From NCBI RefSeq assembly GCF_007859735.1, contig NZ_SIHI01000001.1, forward strand, positions 1,943,272-2,007,271: a DNA stretch of 64,000 bases. The letters are read 5' to 3'. The notes under the pieces are model-generated. The model was not told where the DNA came from and searched no databases. It worked only from the letters and a program-made list of their open reading frames with translations. Position numbers and translations under genes: made by a program. Shown here in pieces: positions 39,487 to 48,505 of this stretch (its first letter is position 1; each line of letters begins with the position of its first letter). The DNA is from Thalassoglobus neptunius. Its GTDB lineage: Bacteria; Planctomycetota; Planctomycetia; Planctomycetales; Planctomycetaceae.

Positions 39487-39774
39487 CTTTCGCTCGTTAC
39501 GAAATTCATTGAACGCGTTCGCATCTTCCGATGTTGTGACGAGTCCCTCCAGTTGCGACCGGTCTCTTCTTCGTAGCTGCGCACTGCTGAATCTCATTCG
39601 GTCTTTGATTATGATCAACGCGTTCCGGAATTCGCTGAGTCACGATCTCAGGATTTCTGTTGGCGATGTAACCCGGACCAACGGAATCCCTCGCAGTCGC
39701 TGACAGTGTAGTCCTGCCCTGTCATGTGGAACCGGGATGACCTGATTGAAAGATGCACTTAAAGGAAATGCTCG

Positions 39775-41316
39775 ATGAAACTTCTCGGAATCTCGTTCGC
39801 CATTTCATTTCTCGCAGTGTTCGCTTCTGCAACCTTTGCGGAAACGCCGAATATCGTTGTCATCATGGCTGACGATTTGGGATACGGAGACGTTTCCTGC
39901 TACGGAGCAACATCTCTCAAGACACCAAACATCGATCGTCTTGCTGCCGAAGGTATTCGATTCACCAGCGGGTACTGCTCCGCGTCGACGTGTACCCCCA
40001 CTCGCTATTCATTCCTGACAGGCACTTACGCTTTTCGCGGAAAACGGACTGGAATCGCCCCTCCGAACGCCCCCGCAATCATTCAACCCGGCACGGAAAC
40101 GATTGCGTCGATCTTACAGAACGCAGGATACGCCACGGCGGTCATTGGAAAGTGGCACTTGGGACTCGGAGGCCCCGAAGGACCGGACTGGAACGGGAAT
40201 TTGAAACCCGGTCCACTCGAGATTGGGTTTGATTCCTGTTTTCTTCTCCCCACGACGAACGACCGTGTCCCGCAGGTGTATGTCGAAAACCATCGTGTTC
40301 TGAACCTCGATCCGAATGATCCTCTCTGGGTCGGAAACAAGAAGCCTTCACCCGATCATCCCACCGGAATCACGCATCGTGACACCCTCAAAATGAATTG
40401 GTCACACGGCCACAATTCGACCATCCACAACGGAATCAGCCGCATTGGATTTTACACCGGGGGACATGCAGCCCGGTTTCGAGATGAAGACCTCGCTGAC
40501 AAATGGGTCGAGCAGTCAAAACAATTCATCGCGGATAACAAGGATCAACCGTTCTTTCTCTTCTTCTCCTCTCACGACATTCATGTTCCCCGAATTCCTC
40601 ATGAACGGTTTCAGGGCGCGACTTCGCTCGGCTACCGCGGCGATGCCATCATCCAGCTGGACTGGTGTGTTGGAGAGCTTCTGGACGCTCTTGAGAAGAA
40701 CAGCCTCTCAGAGAAGACACTGGTTGTTTTCTGTTCCGATAACGGACCAGTTCTGGACGACGGATACGAAGACGGAGCGATCGAGAAACTTGGATCTCAT
40801 CGACCGGCGGGTCAGTTCACTGGAGGAAAATACAGCGTTTACGAAGGGGGGACACGAACTCCATTCATCACTCGGTGGACTGGTCGAATCTCGCCGGCAG
40901 TCAGCGATGAGATTGTCTGCACGATCGATCTTGCAGCGAGTGCGGCTGCGTTGACAGAACAAGAACTTCCCGAAGATGCCTGCCTCGATAGCTTCAATGT
41001 TCTCGGTGCACTCCTCGGAACCGAAGGAGCGAAAGGACGCACTTCACTTGTTCAACAAGACAACGGAGCGAGCGGCACCTTTGGCTATCGATCAGGAAAC
41101 TGGAAGCTGCATCGCCATGACAAACGGCAAGCTCGGAATGTCGTTGTTGAAACCAAACTGGCCAATCGTCCCGTCGAACGATTTCAGTTGTTCAACCTCA
41201 AGGATGATCCCGCAGAACGGAACAACCTCATCGACCAAAACCCGGAAGTCGCTTCGCGTTTGAAATCAGAGCTTTCGGAAATCATTGAAAGCGGACGAAG
41301 CCGACCGACCGAGTGA
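39775..41316 (+). CDS. sulfatase, formylglycine-dependent (CTPTR)
   Basis: The 513-residue exported arylsulfatase-type protein has a signal peptide to about residue 22, IMADDLGYGDVSCYG (metal Asp pair), C73 in STCTPTRYSFLTG as the formylglycine site, VIGKWHLGLGG and CSDNGP. CTPTR replaces the usual CxPSR serine with threonine. The core C-x-P-x-R required by the formylglycine-generating enzyme is kept. Length and motif order match secreted arylsulfatases of planctomycetes. It converges on the large FG-GAP gene, with only 63 bases between the stop codons. Confidence 0.95.
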   Translation: MKLLGISFAISFLAVFASATFAETPNIVVIMADDLGYGDVSCYGATSLKTPNIDRLAAEGIRFTSGYCSASTCTPTRYSFLTGTYAFRGKRTGIAPPNAPAIIQPGTETIASILQNAGYATAVIGKWHLGLGGPEGPDWNGNLKPGPLEIGFDSCFLLPTTNDRVPQVYVENHRVLNLDPNDPLWVGNKKPSPDHPTGITHRDTLKMNWSHGHNSTIHNGISRIGFYTGGHAARFRDEDLADKWVEQSKQFIADNKDQPFFLFFSSHDIHVPRIPHERFQGATSLGYRGDAIIQLDWCVGELLDALEKNSLSEKTLVVFCSDNGPVLDDGYEDGAIEKLGSHRPAGQFTGGKYSVYEGGTRTPFITRWTGRISPAVSDEIVCTIDLAASAAALTEQELPEDACLDSFNVLGALLGTEGAKGRTSLVQQDNGASGTFGYRSGNWKLHRHDKRQARNVVVETKLANRPVERFQLFNLKDDPAERNNLIDQNPEVASRLKSELSEIIESGRSRPTE

Positions 41317-41379
41317 ATGAATCAATTCCACCGGACGAAGAATCTGCTCGAAGAGTGACTTCTGCCCAAGCGATGCAAG

Positions 41380-44364
41380 TCAATCGCACGAGACAGTTTT
41401 GGCTTCGCCGTCAACTGATTGAAAATAGCAATTGGCGTCTGACTCGATCACCAACAACGTTCCATCAACTGGTGGAGAGTCAATTTCAGTGACAAGTCCA
41501 CTCGGCCAGTGAATCACGATCGATTCGATTTCAGAATAGTTCCCGAGCCCGAAGTTAACGGACTTCTCATTGGACGCCATATAGCCATCCCCGGCAGTAA
41601 CACTTCCGGACAGCTTGACGTCATTCACTTTCACAATCACCCTCGCCCCCACAGCATCCCGGGAACTCTGAACTCCCACCAGTTTCACATTGAGATGATG
41701 ATTGTGATTCTCCGTCGTGTTCAAAAGGATGCTCGCATTGGAATGAATCAGTGACACCGCGGCGTCACGCAATCCGTCCTGATTGAAATCGCCAACCGCC
41801 AGTCCTCGTCCAAGCTGTTTGCGTTTGAAGAACTCTCCCGTCATTTCCGCGGGGATTTCCTCAAAGCGCCCGTCTCCGACATTCCGAAAGAACTGAGGAT
41901 TCATCGCGAATTCCCCACCGGTGTCTCGATAGTCATCGACGTGACCGTTCGCCACGATCAGATCCAGCCATCCATCGTGGTCCGCATCCAGAAATTGAGT
42001 CCCCCAACCGACTTTCGGGAAGCTTGGCGACATCAGTCCCGAATACCGAGTGGAGTCGACAAACATTCGCTCTCCATGTCTCAGATACAACGTGTTGAAC
42101 TCGTCTTCGAAGTTCGTCACAAGGAGATCTTCCGTACCATCTCGATTGACGTCCCCTAACGCGACTCCCATACAAGCCATTGCGAGCCCGTCATGATTAA
42201 AAGCGACTCCGGAGACCAACGCACGGTTTTCCAGTCTCACATCTTTTGCGTCAGAACCGACCTTCACCTCCAGAAGTTGATTCGCAACCTGATCACAAGC
42301 AATGAATAACGAAGGCAGCTCAGGCGGTGTCTCGGGAATCACGACGATCCCCAGACCTTTACTCTGTTCGGACACTTCACTCTTCAAACACGTCTCGAAC
42401 TCACCACTTCCGTTGCTGATCAAGAGATCATCGGCGGCACCTTCGAATACACTCGGCGAACAAGCTTTCCCCTGACAGATCAGTTCGTAAACGCGCGGCC
42501 CTTCAAGATAGTTAACATCGAAGAGATCCGGATTGGAATCGCCGTTGAGGTCCGCGATGGCCACACTTGCAGTCCACTTTGACTCCCGCTCGGCAAGCTG
42601 CTCGGACACATCGAGAAACGTTCCATCTCCAGCATTCCAGTACAAAGCATTCTTCCCGACGTTCGCAACATAGATGTCCGCGAATCCGTCCTGATCGAAG
42701 TCACCGATCGCGACGCCCTGACCGAAGTCTCGCTCGGCAGAAAATCCAGCTGCGTCAGCGACATTGCGAAACTCATCGCTTCCCAAATTACGAAAGATTG
42801 CATCCGTCAATCGCCCAGTGTTTTGAGGAACCGAATGTCCTGTCGGCCAATCCCCTCCCTGCGGAAAAAAGAGATCCATCCGCCCATCACAATCAAAGTC
42901 GAGAACACCCACTCCCCCGCCAGTTTGTTCAAACATTCGAGCGCCTGAAGTGGCATCGTCCGCCCCATTTTCATAGATGAAATCCAACGGCAACTCTTCG
43001 AATTGAATTGCCGATGCAGCTACGGATGGCAACGAGGAAGACGACTCGACTCCCCGTCGACTCTCGACAAAGCTCGCGAAACGCTTCGCTGGATCATCGG
43101 AGGGGGCAGCGACCACGCGAGATTCTTCTGAGACAACGTCCAGGTCATCATCTAGAAGTGGGCCATATTCAGCCAGGAATTCATCAGGCCAAATCGCAGC
43201 CGGGAATTGTTTCTTTGCGTAGACCGACCAGGCACATGTCTCCCAAATCCGTCCCGTTGATTCCAACAGTTCCACAACAGAGCGGACGCTTTCTTCCGAT
43301 TTCCCATCGGACCGCAAGACGTGATCAACCTGTTGGGAAAGCAGCAGCAATGCCTCTGAACGCTGCACGAGTTCCGGATCCGGTGGTTCCCCCGATGCTG
43401 TGATCGTTTGAATGAGAAGGTACATCGCCTGCCGGTGCTGCGGTGCCAGTTCCAAAGCTTTCAGAAGGCAATCTTCCGCTAAGGAAAACTCTTTCGAATG
43501 ACTTGCCCAACGTCCACGAACATACCAGACGTCAGGGTGAGACTCTGCGTGTTCGGGAAGCGACTCATTCCATGCGACGAGTTCTCCGTCCGAGGACTCG
43601 GAGATCAATACTCCAAGTGCTGAGAGCGTTGAGACATCATCCGGGAACTGGACAAGTTCTTCTCTGAGAATTTCGACAGCGGCAGACCGGTCACCGGAAG
43701 CGATTGCGGACTGTGCAGTCGCAAGCCGGACATATCGATCATCGGGAGCGACGGCGATGCATTTATCGAGATACTCTCCCGGTTCAATCGGGCGATCGAG
43801 ATCAGCAAACAGCGCCAATTCCTGAAGAGTTGCCGATCCGCTTTGAACCAGCGCGAAGTAGTGATTTTCCGACTCCCAGCGTCGACCAGCCATCGATTCC
43901 AGGAAGGCGAGTCGTTCATGGCAGGCAATGTTCAGCGGTTCATCTTTGAGAACTCTCTGATACTGGGCGACTGCTTCGGAAAGGAGTTTGAGCTCTCTCA
44001 GCACTTCCGCCAAATAGAATCGTGCATCGAGCGTTTGCGAACTTGGCGAATCCGCAACCGTTTGAAAGTAGCCTCGTGCACCTTCAAAGTTCCGTCCTCG
44101 CATGGCTGCTTCACCGGCGATCATCAACGCGTCAAACCGCAATGGGCTTGCCTGCGATACGCTCGCTGCCAGGTCTTCAGCACTCTTGTAGTCCCGGATC
44201 GACAAAGCATCCCGAGCCTGATTCAGAAGCTGTTCATCATCAGGCGAAGAACAACCACAGATAACAATCAGTGAAATACAAAGAAAGCAGACCTCGCCGA
44301 GCCTTCGACGTGGCCTGCCCTGTGAATTCAATGAATGCTTCGCTGAATTTCTCTCTTGAAACAT
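41380..44364 (-). CDS. TPR and FG-GAP/ASPIC-UnbV lipoprotein
   Basis: The 994-residue probable lipoprotein (lipobox ICGC, C38) has an N-terminal tetratricopeptide half (about 45-400) and a C-terminal beta-propeller half with FG-GAP/VCBS motifs such as VLDFDCDGRMDLFFPQ, IGDFDQDGFADIYVAN and VGDFNQDGLRDAAVS. The D-x-D-x-[DNS]-G loops in these probably bind calcium. It ends in an ASPIC/UnbV domain (VGVQSSRDAVGARV, SGSVTAGDGYMASN). Its ATG overlaps the stop of the preceding lipoprotein gene by one base (TAATG), so the two are coupled. A paralogue of the same layout starts divergently at 48506. The role is unknown; binding or adhesion outside the cell fits the architecture. Confidence 0.92.
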   Translation of the reverse strand: MFQERNSAKHSLNSQGRPRRRLGEVCFLCISLIVICGCSSPDDEQLLNQARDALSIRDYKSAEDLAASVSQASPLRFDALMIAGEAAMRGRNFEGARGYFQTVADSPSSQTLDARFYLAEVLRELKLLSEAVAQYQRVLKDEPLNIACHERLAFLESMAGRRWESENHYFALVQSGSATLQELALFADLDRPIEPGEYLDKCIAVAPDDRYVRLATAQSAIASGDRSAAVEILREELVQFPDDVSTLSALGVLISESSDGELVAWNESLPEHAESHPDVWYVRGRWASHSKEFSLAEDCLLKALELAPQHRQAMYLLIQTITASGEPPDPELVQRSEALLLLSQQVDHVLRSDGKSEESVRSVVELLESTGRIWETCAWSVYAKKQFPAAIWPDEFLAEYGPLLDDDLDVVSEESRVVAAPSDDPAKRFASFVESRRGVESSSSLPSVAASAIQFEELPLDFIYENGADDATSGARMFEQTGGGVGVLDFDCDGRMDLFFPQGGDWPTGHSVPQNTGRLTDAIFRNLGSDEFRNVADAAGFSAERDFGQGVAIGDFDQDGFADIYVANVGKNALYWNAGDGTFLDVSEQLAERESKWTASVAIADLNGDSNPDLFDVNYLEGPRVYELICQGKACSPSVFEGAADDLLISNGSGEFETCLKSEVSEQSKGLGIVVIPETPPELPSLFIACDQVANQLLEVKVGSDAKDVRLENRALVSGVAFNHDGLAMACMGVALGDVNRDGTEDLLVTNFEDEFNTLYLRHGERMFVDSTRYSGLMSPSFPKVGWGTQFLDADHDGWLDLIVANGHVDDYRDTGGEFAMNPQFFRNVGDGRFEEIPAEMTGEFFKRKQLGRGLAVGDFNQDGLRDAAVSLIHSNASILLNTTENHNHHLNVKLVGVQSSRDAVGARVIVKVNDVKLSGSVTAGDGYMASNEKSVNFGLGNYSEIESIVIHWPSGLVTEIDSPPVDGTLLVIESDANCYFQSVDGEAKTVSCD

Positions 44365-44840
44365 TAGTTGATCGTAAACTCGAAAACATTCTGAGATTCA
44401 TCAGTTGTCACTGTGGCTGACAACGGCGTTTTACTCGAATCGTTGTAGTCGGGCGGAACGAGACTCTTCGAACTTTCTCCGTCCTCATGCTCACCCGAAG
44501 CTCCCGGATCGAAATTGACATCCGCGGAATGCTCATCGTCTCCACCGGTATCACCTGCCCCGGCAACCGCTCCGGCTTTATCAATCAATACCGCGTAGTT
44601 CCCTTCAGCTGCCCCGTCTCCATACTCGTAAGTCGTGAGTTCGAATTCTCCGTTGATATCAGTCCGTCCCGTCGCCACAGGTTGTTTGTCCTTCGGCGAG
44701 AATGAAACAGAAGCATCAGACAGAGGTGTCCCGAACATGATCACCTTTCCAGTCACTTTATAAACTGGAACTTGATTGGCGTCACCGCCACCACAGCCTG
44801 CCATCAGCAAAGTGGACAAAATCAGCAATCGAACTGGCAT
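44364..44840 (-). CDS. transthyretin-like lipoprotein (carboxypeptidase regulatory-like fold)
   Basis: The 158-residue lipoprotein has the lipobox LMAGC with C16, followed by a small beta-sandwich. YKVTGKVIMFGTPLSDASVSFSP and ATGRTDINGEFELTTY are the classic strands of a carboxypeptidase-regulatory/transthyretin-like domain. Asp/Gly/Glu-rich loops follow (about 95-125). It is fourth in a minus-strand series that starts with DUF1559 at 47941, and it couples to the FG-GAP gene by TAATG. A similar lipoprotein is at 46173-46649. It probably sits on the outer face of a membrane; the ligand is unknown. Confidence 0.88.
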   Translation of the reverse strand: MPVRLLILSTLLMAGCGGGDANQVPVYKVTGKVIMFGTPLSDASVSFSPKDKQPVATGRTDINGEFELTTYEYGDGAAEGNYAVLIDKAGAVAGAGDTGGDDEHSADVNFDPGASGEHEDGESSKSLVPPDYNDSSKTPLSATVTTDESQNVFEFTIN

Positions 44841-44881
44841 CAGTCGTCTTTCTCTTTGTTTGAAGCTAGAAGCGAAGAACC

Positions 44882-44910
44882 CCAGAACAGGTTGTGCTCT
44901 GAGGTTCTGG
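44882..44910 (-). promoter_or_regulatory. intercistronic hairpin
   Basis: CCAGAAC and GTTCTGG pair around a 15-base loop in the 177-base gap between the DUF1559 gene at 45018 and the lipoprotein gene. It may weaken or process the transcript so that the two genes are made in different amounts. Confidence 0.4.
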
Positions 44911-45017
44911 ATTTCGAATTCAAAAAGTCGTTACAGATCCGAAGAGATCGTCACCAAACCGTTTTCAAAGCGAACAGTGTTTCAAGATTGACTCGCTTTT
45001 CTGTTTTTGGCTCACTC

Positions 45018-46124
45018 TTAGAACGCTCCGACGATATCTCCACCGTTGATGGAACCGAGAGCTCCCCAGACCCCATAAGGGCTGGGACCATTGACGGGTG
45101 ATTCCTGTGTGGTATCTCCAGTATCAATGCTGTCGCTGATGAATCGCACAGCACCGTCACCCATCAACACCTGAGCTCCACCTAGATGAAGGCTTGATGG
45201 CTCAAAGATTCCATCACGTTGATCGCCAGGTCCCTGTGAGCAGGAAGGAGAGTTCGGACCGAGCACAGTAGTCATAGCACTGAACGCATTGGTTCCATCC
45301 ATCCATCGCGTTCCAGCCCAGCGACGAACTCCGCCGTTGTAGACTCCACCGGGCCCCACTGCAGTTTCACAGACAGCAGGATTCACACGGTACTGACTCT
45401 GTTGAATGTCGATGTGCGTCGCTCCACTTTGAACGGTGGTTCCACCATTCTTAGCTTTGATTCGCTCACCCATTGCGATGGTGTTGCTGAGACCATCGAC
45501 ACATTCTTTGAAGTTCCGATTGTAGACGTCTCGTCCACCCACAAACATTCCTCTCAGTCCTCGACCGCCGTTTCCATTCCAACTTGGATTCGTATCCCAG
45601 ACCTGATCTCCACGGGAAAACATGTAGTTGTTTTTACCGCGTGGGGATTGCTCAGTCGTGTCTCCATCCGACGGGCAGAGAAGCATTGGAATGTTGGCTC
45701 GAACAGCCTGGTGGTTGTTATCCCATGGTGTGAAGACGAAGCCGTTGTAGTTCGTCGTTCCGTTCACGGAAGCCGCTGTTCCACCGGCAGAAATGAGATT
45801 GAAGAGTGGGGCTTGATCAATGTAAGGGAGAAGGCCAACCATTCCGTTGTGTCGACGTCCGCCCCCCCGAGCGTTTCCATTTCCACCAGCACGGCCGTGG
45901 ATGTTTTCAGGTCCTGATCCCCACGGAAGCATGTTGTAGGTGTCGTGATAATTGTGGAGCGCAATACCGAGTTGTTTCAGCTTGTTTTTGCATTCCGTTC
46001 GACGTGCCGCTTCCCTCGCCTGCTGCACCGCAGGCAGAAGAAGCGCGATTAAAATCGCAATGATTGCAATCACCACCAGCAATTCGATGAGGGTGAATGC
46101 TTTTCGCTTGTTTAGTAATCTCAT
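45018..46124 (-). CDS. DUF1559 prepilin-like protein (copy 2)
   Basis: The 368-residue protein has a type IV prepilin N-terminus: a short basic leader, then [19 protein letters not shown] and [19 protein letters not shown]. Prepilin peptidase should cleave before FTLIEL. The remainder is the DUF1559 domain, ending with the hallmark H-x9-DG (HLGGAQVLMGDG) followed by VRFISDSID. Many such pseudopilin-like proteins occur in planctomycetes. ATG 46124 is chosen because GGAG precedes it by 6 bases; the frame is open eight codons further upstream. It is followed by a transthyretin-like lipoprotein gene, as is the paralogue at 46835. Confidence 0.95.
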   Translation of the reverse strand: MRLLNKRKAFTLIELLVVIAIIAILIALLLPAVQQAREAARRTECKNKLKQLGIALHNYHDTYNMLPWGSGPENIHGRAGGNGNARGGGRRHNGMVGLLPYIDQAPLFNLISAGGTAASVNGTTNYNGFVFTPWDNNHQAVRANIPMLLCPSDGDTTEQSPRGKNNYMFSRGDQVWDTNPSWNGNGGRGLRGMFVGGRDVYNRNFKECVDGLSNTIAMGERIKAKNGGTTVQSGATHIDIQQSQYRVNPAVCETAVGPGGVYNGGVRRWAGTRWMDGTNAFSAMTTVLGPNSPSCSQGPGDQRDGIFEPSSLHLGGAQVLMGDGAVRFISDSIDTGDTTQESPVNGPSPYGVWGALGSINGGDIVGAF

Positions 46125-46172
46125 AACCACTCCACAATTTAAACGCAATAAAACAGAAACGCCGCAATTATT

Positions 46173-46649
46173 TTAAGGCATCAACTCAATCTTGATTTCC
46201 GTTGTCCCACCGTCGGGGATGCTGGCTGTCAGCCCTGATGTCTCAGGACTCTTATACCGGTCTGGAAGTGCATTCTTCCAACCAACAGATGCCGTCGCAG
46301 CATCATGATGTTCTGAATCCTCTCCCGGATCAAAAGCCTTTCCACTGTCATCAAATTGGACAGTCTGCATGACTCCAACTTTGTAGTTGCCGGGAACCGC
46401 ACCCGATTTGGAGGGGAAGGCTTTCAATTCAAAGTAGCCACTGCTATTTGTCACTCCAGTCGCTGCGTATTTGCCATCGACGGGCGCGAACACGACCGAC
46501 GCCCCTTCAACTGGCACTGAGTTCAACGTGACATATCCGCCAGCTTCGATTGTGTCGGGGAGACTCTTCGTCCAAGAATCCACCGACCCGCAACCGGCAA
46601 TTAAGGCCATTAACCCCAAGGAGAGGGAAGTTCGCCACAAACCCTTCAA
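46173..46649 (-). CDS. transthyretin-like lipoprotein (paired with DUF1559 copy 1)
   Basis: The 158-residue lipoprotein has the lipobox LIAGC with C20. The beta-sandwich segments GGYVTLNSVPVEGASVVFAP and ATGVTNSSGYFELKAFP match the same fold as the lipoprotein at 44364, and the two have the same length, suggesting an old duplication. The start is TTG at 46649 with AGGAG 6 bases before it; an ATG overlapping the same spot is in another frame and stops at once. It lies 48 bases before the start of DUF1559 copy 2. A surface role is likely; no enzymatic motif is present. Confidence 0.87.
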   Translation of the reverse strand: MKGLWRTSLSLGLMALIAGCGSVDSWTKSLPDTIEAGGYVTLNSVPVEGASVVFAPVDGKYAATGVTNSSGYFELKAFPSKSGAVPGNYKVGVMQTVQFDDSGKAFDPGEDSEHHDAATASVGWKNALPDRYKSPETSGLTASIPDGGTTEIKIELMP

Positions 46650-46693
46650 AGCATTCTCCTATACAAATTCACCCAAGTCGGATCGATCCCGCA

Positions 46694-46748
46694 GGGGTGG
46701 TCCTGGTCTCAGAAACGGACCCCCTCCAATGATCCATGAAGGAGGTCC
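46694..46748 (-). promoter_or_regulatory. two mutually exclusive hairpins between DUF1559 copy 1 and its lipoprotein gene
   Basis: The segment GGACCCCCTCC (46717-46727) can pair with GGGG.GGTCC to its left (46694-46703, one mismatch) or with GGAGGTCC to its right (46741-46748, one bulge), but not with both. Alternative stems of this kind are seen in attenuators. There is no T-run, so the effect might be on RNA stability or translation instead. Confidence 0.35.
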
Positions 46749-46834
46749 ATAGGTCTTACTTTAGAATCACATGGGATCTGCCCATGCAGCATTTCAATCA
46801 AACGAGCTTTAAGTCTTCTTCAAGTTAAGAGAAC

Positions 46835-47941
46835 TTAGAACTCACTGATAATTTCTCCACCGGATTTTGTACCGAGTGCTCCCCAGACACCGTATGGGGA
46901 AGGACCAGCTGTGTTTGGCTGAGGTGCGATCGCAGATTTGTTGCCGGAGTCAATGTTTTCACTGATGAAACGAACTCCACCATCTGCAAGCAAGGCATTC
47001 ACACCACCAATATGTTCACTGGTTGGAGTCCAAACTCCTGGACCGTAGTGACCTCCACCGTCCTGCCAGCGTGGAGAACCGATGAGGCAAACTGGTGCAT
47101 TCGGCGGAAGAATTGTCGTCACACCGACAAAAAAGGCTGCTCCATCGCTCCAGCGATAACCTGGCAAGGTGTCTTCTGTGAAATACGGAGCATCGGGACG
47201 TAAGCCTGAACCCTGACGCCATGCTTCGCAGGAAATTGGTGCGTAAGTGTCAACACTTGCACCAGCTTCTTTCACTGGCATTCCGCGAGCAAGTTGCGTT
47301 TCTGGACGAGATCGCTCGGACATTGCGATGGTGTTACTTGTTCCGTCCGTGATGTCACGAATCTTGGTCACGGCACCCCGCCCGAAGATTCCACGGTTGT
47401 ACATCGGGCGAGTCTGTTCCGCCAAAGCACTGTCGTTTCGTTCGTTCGATGCAACCACAGATCCGAGGTAGTTATCCCCTCCACAGAAACCGTAACTTTC
47501 CGTTCCGCGTTGTCGGCCAGCGTTGTTCGGTTCGATCGAACCGGCGTCACTCGGGCAATTCAGAGCTTCCAGAGACAACTTGTTCCATTCTGTGTTCGCC
47601 CAAGAGTGCTGCTGGTTATCAACAATGACATTGTAGACAGGAGCTTGATCGAGATACGGAAGCAGTGCGACATACGCCGACATCCGAAGACGCATCGCTC
47701 GACGTTGAATCGTCCCTGTTCCACCCTGTCGAGCAGGGAACGAACGGTAAACATCGTGGTAGTTGTGGAGGGCAAGCCCCAACTGCTTCAAGTTGTTTCG
47801 ACATTGAGTACGGCGAGCCGCCTCACGCGCTTGCTGCACAGCAGGCAGCAAAAGTGCGATCAGGATCGCGATAATCGCGATCACCACGAGGAGTTCGATG
47901 AGCGTGAACCCCTTTTTCCGTTGGAGAGTTGGCCTCAGCAT
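46835..47941 (-). CDS. DUF1559 prepilin-like protein (copy 1)
   Basis: The 368-residue protein is the same length as copy 2. [19 protein letters not shown] follows the basic leader [10 protein letters not shown], with cleavage expected between G and F. The body has the DUF1559 conserved core and the C-terminal [13 protein letters not shown] (H-x9-DG pattern) with [12 protein letters not shown] 47941 is preferred over the ATG eight codons upstream because AAGGA precedes it by 8 bases. It is the first gene of the five-gene minus-strand series ending with the FG-GAP lipoprotein. The two copies diverge clearly in the middle, so they are not a recent duplication. Confidence 0.95.
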   Translation of the reverse strand: MLRPTLQRKKGFTLIELLVVIAIIAILIALLLPAVQQAREAARRTQCRNNLKQLGLALHNYHDVYRSFPARQGGTGTIQRRAMRLRMSAYVALLPYLDQAPVYNVIVDNQQHSWANTEWNKLSLEALNCPSDAGSIEPNNAGRQRGTESYGFCGGDNYLGSVVASNERNDSALAEQTRPMYNRGIFGRGAVTKIRDITDGTSNTIAMSERSRPETQLARGMPVKEAGASVDTYAPISCEAWRQGSGLRPDAPYFTEDTLPGYRWSDGAAFFVGVTTILPPNAPVCLIGSPRWQDGGGHYGPGVWTPTSEHIGGVNALLADGGVRFISENIDSGNKSAIAPQPNTAGPSPYGVWGALGTKSGGEIISEF

Positions 47942-48505
47942 GCCACATCCTTTCGAGAATTTCATAAAAGACGAAGAGGGAAAAGTTATTGGTAATAACA
48001 GTCAAATCGATACAGCCCCACGCATAGCGGGGAGAGCGTTACGAGATGAAAATTGAATGGAATTGTCGATCAGACGATCGGACCAGAATGGCCCGGATTC
48101 ATTCAGGATAATTGATGGGTACCGGGATGCAAGGCCAAGAGTTGCAAAAATACACAAAACACTTGTGATCCTCACTCAGATTGCAACATTCCCATAACGG
48201 AGAAAACGTCACAACAACTGAATAAAAAACGACTTAAGGAAGTCAATCTGAGCGATTTGTCGCATCCCCAATGATTGATGCTTTCTCGACAAGATTTCCG
48301 ATATTCTTAGTCATTGAGCAGCCACGGCGCTCAGATCGTTGAGCAAAGTGTCAGTTGCCATCTATTGACTTTGATTCGTTCGCTCCGTATCCCATCAATT
48401 GCGGCCAGGAGTTCATCGCTGTCAAGCAGCACGTCCCGGCATCTCAGCAGCTTCCACCAACACGTCGACTTCATCAAGATTTAACGTGTGATCGCGCCCC
48501 TCTGA
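47942..48505. other. long divergent region between the DUF1559 series and the second FG-GAP gene
   Basis: These 564 bases are without a credible gene. Composition is AT-richer than the flanks around 48120-48320. It should contain promoters for both sides. No clear hexamers, inverted repeats or RNA gene were found. Part of the right end may be coding if the FG-GAP gene starts further upstream. Confidence 0.4.
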
